Shown here in pieces: positions 14,811 through 19,448 of a stretch of DNA of 19,448 nucleotides; positions within the stretch are counted from its first letter, which is position 1, and each line of letters begins with the position of its first letter. A program made the translations under genes and the position numbers. The DNA comes from Serpens sp035497635 (GTDB taxonomy: Bacteria; Pseudomonadota; Gammaproteobacteria; Pseudomonadales; Pseudomonadaceae): positions 1 through 19,448 of the forward strand of contig DATJDB010000143.1 in the NCBI GenBank assembly GCA_035497635.1. Direction: 5' to 3'. A model generated the notes under the pieces. The model ran no database searches, had not been told where the DNA came from, and worked only from the letters and a program-made list of their open reading frames with translations.

Positions 14811-15335
14811 ATGAACGACTCAGCCCACCGCTATGGCAGCGTGAGCCGCATCCTGCACTGGGGCATGGCCCTGCTGCTGATCCTGCAGTTCCTCAAGCTG
14901 GGGGACCGCATCGGCGAAGGTGAGCACTGGATTGGCCAGACCCTGGTGCCCAGTCATGTGAGCATCGGCGCCTTGCTGCTGGTGCTGGTGCTGGTGCGCC
15001 TCACCTGGGCGGCGGCACAGCGCGGGCGGCGACCGCAGCCGGCGGAGCCGCTGGGCGGGCTGGCACGCATCGGCCACGGCTTACTGTATCTGTGCATGCT
15101 GGCAATGCCGCTGCTTGGCCTGGCCGTGATGCGGGGCAACGGCTACGGCCTCGAGGTGTTCGGCATGCAACTGGTGGCTCGCGGCGGCGAGGAAATTCCC
15201 TGGCTGGCCAGCCTGGGCAGCCTGCATTCGCCGCTGGCCTGGTTGTTCCTGTTGCTGGTCCTCGGCCACGTTGTCGCAGCGCTGTTCCATCACTGGGTAG
15301 TGAAGGACGATACCCTGCGGCGCATGGCGGGTTGA
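14811..15335 (+). CDS. Cytochrome b561 (CybB family)
   Basis: The product is a 174-residue inner-membrane di-heme b-type cytochrome that moves electrons between the quinone pool and a periplasmic or cytoplasmic partner; the E. coli homologue oxidises superoxide to reduce quinone. Four membrane segments are visible (about 15-30, 48-66, 88-106, 140-160). Histidines are placed as heme ligands: His16 (RILHWG), His49 (PSHVSIG), His139 (SLHSPL) and His153 (LGHVVAALFHH). AAGGAG at 14799-14804 precedes the ATG. It is last in the probable LysR-controlled set, where it could link the dioxygenase/SDR chemistry to the respiratory chain. A degenerate REP lies just past its stop. Confidence 0.9.
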   Translation: MNDSAHRYGSVSRILHWGMALLLILQFLKLGDRIGEGEHWIGQTLVPSHVSIGALLLVLVLVRLTWAAAQRGRRPQPAEPLGGLARIGHGLLYLCMLAMPLLGLAVMRGNGYGLEVFGMQLVARGGEEIPWLASLGSLHSPLAWLFLLLVLGHVVAALFHHWVVKDDTLRRMAG

Positions 15336-15336
15336 A

Positions 15337-15360
15337 GTCGGAGCGGGCATTGCGCCCGCG
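15337..15360. repeat. Degenerate single REP between convergent cybB and gpx
   Basis: GTCGGAGCGGGCATTGCGCC and the following CGCG resemble the GTGGGAGCGGACTTGTCCGCG element at 3848. GCGGGC (15343-15348) and GCCCGC (15354-15359) form the hairpin. It is a lone, diverged copy and may also act as a weak hairpin terminator. Confidence 0.4.
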
Positions 15361-15370
15361 CCCTTGCCCA

Positions 15371-15853
15371 TCAGCCCAGCGCGTCTTCGATGGCCTGAAC
15401 GAGCAGCGGATCATCCGGTGTGGTGCGCGGCGCAAAACGGGCCAGCACGCGGCCGTCGGAACCGACCAGGAATTTCTCGAAGTTCCAGGTGATCTCGCCG
15501 GGGAACTCGGCGCCTTCTCCCGCCAGTAGCCGATACAGCGGATGACGTCCCGGCCCGTTGACCTCCAGTTTGCGGGTCATGGGAAAGCTGACCTGGTAGT
15601 GCCTTTCGCAGAAGCGCGCGATCTGCGCTTCGCTGCACGGCTCCTGAGAACCGAACTGGTTGCAGGGCACGCCGAGCAGGCTGAAATCGCGCGTGGCGTA
15701 GCGGCGCTGCAGTTGCTCCAGCCCGGCGTACTGCGGGGTCAGCCCGCATTCCGAAGCGACGTTCACGATCAGCAGCACCTTGCCCTCGTAGGGTTTGAGC
15801 GGCAATTCCTCGCCAGCGAGGCTCGTCAAGGTAAGGTCGTGGATGGCACTCAT
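15371..15853 (-). CDS. Glutathione peroxidase-like thiol peroxidase (BtuE family)
   Basis: The 160-residue peroxidase has the thioredoxin fold of the glutathione peroxidase family and reduces hydrogen and lipid hydroperoxides, usually with thioredoxin in bacteria. The peroxidatic Cys36 is in NVASECGLTPQY. The rest of the catalytic set is visible as Gln70 (CNQFGSQEP), Trp123 and Asn124 (ITWNFEKFL). Cys82 in RFCERHY is a candidate resolving residue. I chose ATG at 15851-15853 because AAGGAG lies at 15863-15868 and the N-terminus is of family length; an upstream ATG at 16000 runs into slyD. It is downstream of slyD on the same strand, but a terminator separates them. Confidence 0.93.
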   Translation of the reverse strand: MSAIHDLTLTSLAGEELPLKPYEGKVLLIVNVASECGLTPQYAGLEQLQRRYATRDFSLLGVPCNQFGSQEPCSEAQIARFCERHYQVSFPMTRKLEVNGPGRHPLYRLLAGEGAEFPGEITWNFEKFLVGSDGRVLARFAPRTTPDDPLLVQAIEDALG

Positions 15854-15887
15854 GGAAAACAACTCCTTCTTTCTAGCGCGCAAATAA

Positions 15888-15910
15888 AAAGGCGCCCTGT
15901 GGGCGCCTTT
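15888..15910 (-). terminator. Rho-independent terminator of slyD
   Basis: AAAGGCGCCC and GGGCGCCTTT (10-bp perfect inverted repeat, 3-base loop) are followed on the minus strand by TTTTTATTTG. It lies 25 bp after the slyD stop and before the gpx start. Confidence 0.88.
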
Positions 15911-15935
15911 CAAGCAGTCCGGCCCGGGCTGCGAA

Positions 15936-16421
15936 TCAGTGGTGATGACCACCTTCGCCATGGATGTGTCCATGGGCGACTTCTTCGGCGCTGGCTTCAC
16001 GCACCTGCACGACTTTCACGTCGAAGTTCAGGCGCTGACCGGCCAGCGGGTGGTTGCCGTCGACAGTCACGTCGTTGCCTTCGATGTCGCGAATGGTGAC
16101 GACCTGCATGCCGCCGTCCGGCGCGGAAGCGTGGAACTGCATGCCGACTTCCAGTTCATCGACGCCTTCGAACATGGCGCGGTCCAGCACGGCGACCTGT
16201 TCGGCGCTGTATTCGCCGTAGGCCTCTTCGGGTTCGATGGTGACGTTCAGCTGATCGCCAGCCTGCTTGCCTTCCAGTGCCTTCTCCAGACCGGGAATGA
16301 TGTTGCCGCAACCGTGCAGGTACACCAGCGGCGCGCCGCCAGCGGAACTGTCGATCACCTCGCCGGCTTCGTTGGTGAGGGTATAGTCGATGGAGACAGC
16401 CTTGTTGGCGGCGATCTGCAT
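15936..16421 (-). CDS. slyD: FKBP-type peptidyl-prolyl isomerase SlyD
   Basis: SlyD is a cytoplasmic prolyl isomerase and chaperone that also binds nickel and other metals for hydrogenase and similar enzymes. The 161-residue product has the split FKBP domain (about 1-68: DYTLTNEAGEVIDSS, PLVYLHGCGNIIPGLEKALE). An insert-in-flap chaperone domain (about 69-125) follows, and the C-terminus closes the fold. The tail from 150 (HGHIHGEGGHHH) is a His-rich metal site, shorter than in E. coli SlyD, which has more His and Cys. The start at 16421 agrees with the family N-terminus (MQIAANKAVSIDY). It has its own terminator and is divergent from the DUF3565 gene. Confidence 0.95.
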   Translation of the reverse strand: MQIAANKAVSIDYTLTNEAGEVIDSSAGGAPLVYLHGCGNIIPGLEKALEGKQAGDQLNVTIEPEEAYGEYSAEQVAVLDRAMFEGVDELEVGMQFHASAPDGGMQVVTIRDIEGNDVTVDGNHPLAGQRLNFDVKVVQVREASAEEVAHGHIHGEGGHHH

Positions 16422-16508
16422 GGGGAAGACCTTTTGATTGAGAGTTTGGAGCGCGCAAGTTTACCCGCGCGGGCAGCTGAAAGCGAACCATGCACGGACC
16501 GGCGGGTC

Positions 16509-16733
16509 GTGCCAGTGCTGCTCGGCTACCGGCTGGACGATGAGGGCCATTGGGTTGCGCTCTTGTCTTGTGGACACACTCAGCATTTGCGTCATTCGCC
16601 GCCCTGGCAGTCGCGGCCCTGGGTACTAGATGTAGCCAGTCGCACCCGCCGCATCGGTCAGCCGTTCGACTGCGGTTGGTGCCGGCAGGCCGGTGCTGCC
16701 GAGGGGTGCGCCGAGCCGGCCCTGCTCGATTGA
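16509..16733 (+). CDS. DUF3565 small zinc-ribbon-like protein; start codon uncertain
   Basis: A short reading frame matches DUF3565: VLLGYRLDDEGHWVALLSCG, then HTQHLRHSPPWQSRPWVLD and a C-terminal FDCGWC. The CGHxQHxRHxPPWQxRPWV core with CxxC suggests a metal-binding fold. No function is established. I start it at GTG 16509, giving 74 residues. GTG 16515 and TTG 16446 are alternatives, and no strong Shine-Dalgarno marks any of them. An ATG at 16490 lies one frame off; deleting one base after it would give a normal N-terminus (see findings). The frame is otherwise intact to TGA 16731-16733. It is divergent from slyD and upstream of the acyltransferase. Confidence 0.65.
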   Translation: MPVLLGYRLDDEGHWVALLSCGHTQHLRHSPPWQSRPWVLDVASRTRRIGQPFDCGWCRQAGAAEGCAEPALLD

Positions 16734-16763
16734 TGCACGAACGGCTCTGAACGGGGGCTTTCC

Positions 16764-16777
16764 TGACCATTCGGTCA
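16764..16777. promoter_or_regulatory. Palindrome upstream of the acyltransferase gene, possible operator
   Basis: TGACC (16764-16768) and GGTCA (16773-16777) are a perfect inverted repeat around ATTC. It lies 70 bp before the acyltransferase ATG and 30 bp after the DUF3565 stop. The form suits a TetR- or GntR-like operator, but no regulator is linked. Confidence 0.35.
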
Positions 16778-16846
16778 CCCGTGATGCTTGCAGTTGAGTG
16801 CACAATCGTTAACCTTGCGGCCAATTTTTCCTGACGAGAATCGGCC

Positions 16847-17749
16847 ATGCTGAGTTTTCTCCCCGCCACCCTGCGCGGCGTCATCGCCGGTCTGATCCTG
16901 GCGCTGAACACGCTGTTCTGGTGCTGGCCGCTGTTCGCACTGTCCCTGCTCAAACTGCTGCTGCCCATCCCCGCCGTGCAACGCGCGCTGCGCCACGCCA
17001 TGCACTGGATCGCCGAAAGCTGGATCGGCATCAATAGCTTCTGGATGGACCTGGTCTGCCGTACTCGCTGGGATGTGCAAGGCCGCGAACTGGTCGATAA
17101 ACAGCATTCCTACCTGGTGAGCAGCAACCACCAGAGCTGGGCGGACATCCTGGTGCTGCAATACCAGTTCAACCGCCGCATGCCGATCCTCAAGTTCTTC
17201 CTCAAGCAGGAACTGATCTGGGTGCCGGTTATCGGCCTGTGCTGGTGGGCGCTCGAGTTCCCGTTCATGAAGCGCTACAGCAAGGAATACCTGCGCAAGT
17301 ACCCGCACAAGCAGGGCCAGGACCTGGCCACCACCCGCAAGGCCTGCGAGCGCTACAAGACCAATCCGGTGTCGGTGTTCAACTTCCTGGAAGGTACCCG
17401 CTTCACCCCGGCCAAGCATGATCAGCAACAGTCGCCGTTCCGGCACCTGCTCAAGCCCAAGGCCGGCGGCATCGCCTTCGTGCTGGACGCCATGGGCGAG
17501 CAACTGGAATCCATGGTTGATGTGACCATCCACTACCCCGCCGGCCGACCCACCTTCTGGGATCTGCTCTGCGGTCGTATTCCCCAGGTGGTCATGCGCG
17601 TGCACCAGCGGGAGATCCCCGCCCAGTTCCTCGGCCGCAGCTATGACAGCGACTCCGAGTACCGCCTGGTATTCCAGCAGTGGGTCAACCAGCTGTGGCA
17701 GGAGAAGGACGCCGAGCTGGAGCAGCTGAAGCAGCAGTTTCCGGGCTGA
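16847..17749 (+). CDS. PlsC/YihG-type acyltransferase
   Basis: The 300-residue inner-membrane acyltransferase belongs to the lysophospholipid acyltransferase superfamily, which moves acyl groups onto lysophosphatidic acid or related glycerolipids. The catalytic H-x4-D motif is NHQSWAD (94-100), and the substrate motif EGTRF is at 182-186 (FNFLEGTRF). A hydrophobic N-terminus (about 9-40) anchors it. PKAGGIAFVLDAMG and the long C-terminal part put it closest to the YihG/YihG-like group (about 300 residues) rather than the shorter PlsC. It is a single gene, followed by the repeat-rich gap before the convergent DUF3094 gene. The exact lipid substrate is not deducible. Confidence 0.93.
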   Translation: MLSFLPATLRGVIAGLILALNTLFWCWPLFALSLLKLLLPIPAVQRALRHAMHWIAESWIGINSFWMDLVCRTRWDVQGRELVDKQHSYLVSSNHQSWADILVLQYQFNRRMPILKFFLKQELIWVPVIGLCWWALEFPFMKRYSKEYLRKYPHKQGQDLATTRKACERYKTNPVSVFNFLEGTRFTPAKHDQQQSPFRHLLKPKAGGIAFVLDAMGEQLESMVDVTIHYPAGRPTFWDLLCGRIPQVVMRVHQREIPAQFLGRSYDSDSEYRLVFQQWVNQLWQEKDAELEQLKQQFPG

Positions 17750-17774
17750 GATCCCGCGCCGGGACGGCCCGCAG

Positions 17775-17801
17775 GGTGGTCAAGGCAAAGCCTTGGCCAC
17801 C
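17775..17801. repeat. Hairpin repeat of a GGGTGG-type Pseudomonas intergenic family
   Basis: GGTGGTCAAGGC (17775-17786) and GCCTTGGCCACC (17790-17801) form a 12-bp stem with one G-T pair and an AAA loop, 25 bp past the acyltransferase stop. It looks like a second, different intergenic palindrome family beside the REPIN at 17848. It has no T-run, so termination is unsure. Confidence 0.5.
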
Positions 17802-17847
17802 GGAGGGATGCTTCACACCGTGCGGCGGCCAGAACAGCGCTGAGCCG

Positions 17848-17915
17848 GCCGGCGTAAAGCCGGCCCTACAGAGACAAGGCACTTCGGCCTTGTGTAGGGC
17901 CGGGTTTATCCCGGC
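17848..17915. repeat. REPIN: inverted pair of TGTAGGGCCGG-type REP sequences
   Basis: The left REP GCCGGC-GTAAA-GCCGGC-CCTACA (17848-17870) and the right REP TGTAGG-GCCGGG-TTTAT-CCCGGC (17893-17915) are inverted copies, each with its own 6-bp hairpin. The middle contains CAAGGC/GCCTTG (17875-17880 and 17886-17891) that can pair. This family differs from the one at 3848. It lies between two convergent genes. Confidence 0.8.
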
Positions 17916-17948
17916 CGACGGTGTTAAGACCCACCACAGGTTTTCAGC

Positions 17949-18122
17949 TCATACCACCAGCGCCGCCAGCCAGCGACTCAACCCCCCCAGCAACACGACC
18001 ACCCCCACCGTCATCACCAGCAGAAACAAGGGCCGAAACGGCCGGCGCTCGACCCGGTGCTGCGGGGCGTTGAGGTACTCGTTCACGCGCTGCTGATCTT
18101 CGCTGCTCAGGCGACTCGGCAT
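17949..18122 (-). CDS. DUF3094 small membrane protein
   Basis: The 57-residue protein starts MPSRLSSEDQQRVNEYLNAP, and its ERRPFRP motif is followed by a single C-terminal membrane helix (about 33-56: LLVMTVGVVVLLGGLSRWL). This layout is the DUF3094 family found in Pseudomonas. Function unknown. GGAGGA at 18128-18134 on the minus strand gives a strong ribosome site for the ATG at 18120-18122; a longer in-frame reading from 18233 is the upstream region. It is divergent from the sugar dehydrogenase and converges on the REPIN region. Confidence 0.85.
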   Translation of the reverse strand: MPSRLSSEDQQRVNEYLNAPQHRVERRPFRPLFLLVMTVGVVVLLGGLSRWLAALVV

Positions 18123-18213
18123 GGTTCCATCCTCCGACAGGTTCCCCACCCGGTATAGCCCAGGATGACCAGCACCTATAGTGTGTCGAGCATTCATTCC
18201 ACGGAGCAGCGCC

Positions 18214-19323
18214 ATGGGCAAATGGATCGGCATTCTTCTTCTGCTGGCCGGGCTGGCACGCGCCGCCGACTACCCCAGCGAACAGGGCACCCTGCAGGTC
18301 GATGAAGTGATCGGCGGCCTGGAACATCCCTGGTCACTGGCCTTCCTGCCGAACGATCAGGGCTTGCTGATCACCGAGCGCCCCGGCCGGTTACGCCTGC
18401 TGAAAATCGGCGGCAGGCTGTCGCCGCCCATCGACGGGGTGCCGGCGGTGTATGCCCGGGGCCAGGGCGGCCTGCTGGAGGTGGCGCTGTCGCCGCAGTT
18501 CGCACAGGACCGGCTGGTCTATCTCGCCTACGCCGAGGCCGGCGATGGCAAGGCCGGCACCGCCGTGGGGCGCGGGCGCCTCAGTGACGATGGCGCGCGA
18601 CTCGAAAACTTCCAGCGCATCTTCCAGCAACAACCCAAGCTGTCCACCGGCATCCATTTCGGCGCACGGCTGGTGTTCGATCGCGACGGCTACCTGTTCA
18701 TCGCTCTGGGCGAAAACAACCAGCGTCCCACGTCCCAGGATCTGGACAAGCTGCAGGGCAAGCTGGTACGCCTGCACGCCGATGGCCGCGTACCGGCCGA
18801 CAATCCTTTCGTGAACCGCCCGGGCGCGCGCCCGGAAATCTGGTCCTACGGCCATCGCAACCCGCAGGGCATGGCCCTCGATCCGCGCAGCGGCACGCTG
18901 TGGCTGCACGAGCACGGCCCGCGCGGCGGTGACGAGATCAACCTGCCGCGCGCCGGCCGCAATTACGGCTGGCCGCTGGCCACCCACGGCATCAACTACA
19001 GCTTCACAGCGATCCCGGAGGCCAAGGGCAAGCGGGTCGAGGGCACCGAACCGCCGCATTACGTCTGGGAAAAATCACCGGCGATCAGCGGCATGGCCTT
19101 TTACAGTCAAACGCGTTTCCCCGCCTGGCGCGACAACCTGTTCATCGGCGCACTCAAGGGCGAGCTGATCCGCCTGCAACTGGACGGCGAGCGCGTCGTC
19201 CACGAAGAGCGCCTGCTCGGCCAACTGGGCAAGCGCATCCGCGACGTGCGCCAGGGGCCGGATGGTTTCCTGTACCTGCTGACCGACGAGCCGAACGGCC
19301 AGCTGCTGCGTGTCGGCCTGTAG
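18214..19323 (+). CDS. Secreted PQQ-type aldose sugar dehydrogenase (YliI-like)
   Basis: The 369-residue soluble quinoprotein has a six-bladed propeller, related to E. coli YliI (aldose sugar dehydrogenase) and Acinetobacter soluble glucose dehydrogenase. It oxidises aldoses in the periplasm using pyrroloquinoline quinone. Residues 1-17 (MGKWIGILLLLAGLARA) are a Sec signal peptide. Family motifs follow: LEHPWSLAFLP, GQGGLLEVALSPQF, the PQQ-site GIHFGARLVFDRDGYLF (catalytic-type His148), SYGHRNPQGMALDP, LHEHGPRGGDEINL (232-241) and GRNYGWP. ATG 18214 has GGAG at 18203-18206; an in-frame ATG at 18181 would spoil the signal peptide. TATAGT at 18177-18182 may be a -10. It is the last complete gene in the window. 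Confidence 0.92.
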   Translation: MGKWIGILLLLAGLARAADYPSEQGTLQVDEVIGGLEHPWSLAFLPNDQGLLITERPGRLRLLKIGGRLSPPIDGVPAVYARGQGGLLEVALSPQFAQDRLVYLAYAEAGDGKAGTAVGRGRLSDDGARLENFQRIFQQQPKLSTGIHFGARLVFDRDGYLFIALGENNQRPTSQDLDKLQGKLVRLHADGRVPADNPFVNRPGARPEIWSYGHRNPQGMALDPRSGTLWLHEHGPRGGDEINLPRAGRNYGWPLATHGINYSFTAIPEAKGKRVEGTEPPHYVWEKSPAISGMAFYSQTRFPAWRDNLFIGALKGELIRLQLDGERVVHEERLLGQLGKRIRDVRQGPDGFLYLLTDEPNGQLLRVGL

Positions 19324-19372
19324 TAGGAAACCGCGTAGAATGCGCGCCCTGACGTAGAGAGGCACACGCAAC

Positions 19373-19448
19373 ATGGCACTGATCGGTCGATTTAATTCAC
19401 TGCAGGTCACCAAGCACACTGACTTCGGCCTGTATCTGGACGACGGTG
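19373..19448 (+). CDS. CvfB-like S1 RNA-binding protein, first 25 codons (partial)
   Basis: The visible N-terminus MALIGRFNSLQVTKHTDFGL with the following YLDDG matches the CvfB/YitL family of S1-domain RNA-binding proteins. The rest lies beyond the right edge. AGAGG at 19357-19361 is a possible ribosome site, and TAGAAT (19336-19341) a possible -10 box just after the preceding stop. Too little is present to comment further. Confidence 0.8.
   Translation, partial: MALIGRFNSLQVTKHTDFGLYLDDG

Noticed and set aside
15939..16508. Long plus-strand open frame running into the DUF3565 gene
   Set aside because: Its first about 190 codons are antisense to slyD; only the last part (from about 16509) matches DUF3565.

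Overview
The window is a GC-rich stretch of a Pseudomonas-type chromosome. The strongest taxonomic markers are the tmRNA tag ANDDNYALAA, a 134-residue Fur of Pseudomonas type with one Cys in its HHDHxxC motif, and REP/REPIN repeats of the GTGGGAGCGG and TGTAGGGCCGG kinds. The species cannot be fixed from the sequence alone.

Left part (1-7517) is a conserved core-stress block: dnaK (partial) and grpE on the minus strand, recN on the plus strand, fur and omlA/bamE divergent, rnfH (ratB) and ratA on the minus strand, smpB on the plus strand, two small secreted-protein genes, then ssrA (tmRNA). The order grpE-recN-bamE-ratB-ratA-smpB-ssrA matches the E. coli arrangement, with fur added. Regulation is visible: sigma-32 type heat-shock promoters before grpE and before dnaK (the second has the grpE stop codon inside its -35), a LexA box at the recN promoter, and a third sigma-32-like site about 75 bp before mature tmRNA. 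The smpB -10 box lies so close to the ATG that its mRNA should be almost leaderless.

Middle part (7532-11234) is a compact minus-strand operon: a TetR regulator, periplasmic adaptor, FtsX-like permease and ATPase, in DevBCA order. The first three genes are joined by ATGA overlaps, and a palindromic operator candidate lies before tetR. A DUF2892 membrane-protein gene follows at 11368.

Right-middle part (11800-15335): a LysR regulator is divergent from a four-gene set encoding a LigB/DODA-type dioxygenase, a short-chain dehydrogenase, a DUF2218 protein and a cytochrome b561. This is the best candidate for an uncharacterised functional unit, probably redox or aromatic-compound metabolism, but its substrate cannot be read from sequence.

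Right part (15371-19448): glutathione peroxidase-like and SlyD genes (minus), a short DUF3565 zinc-ribbon-like gene with an uncertain start, a YihG/PlsC-type acyltransferase, a tiny DUF3094 membrane protein, a secreted PQQ-type sugar dehydrogenase, and the first codons of a CvfB-like S1 RNA-binding protein. REP-type repeats sit in three gaps between convergent genes (recN/fur, cybB/gpx, acyltransferase/DUF3094). I found no insertion sequence, prophage, CRISPR array or obvious horizontally acquired island. Most of the window is ordinary core genome; the regulatory details are the more novel part.
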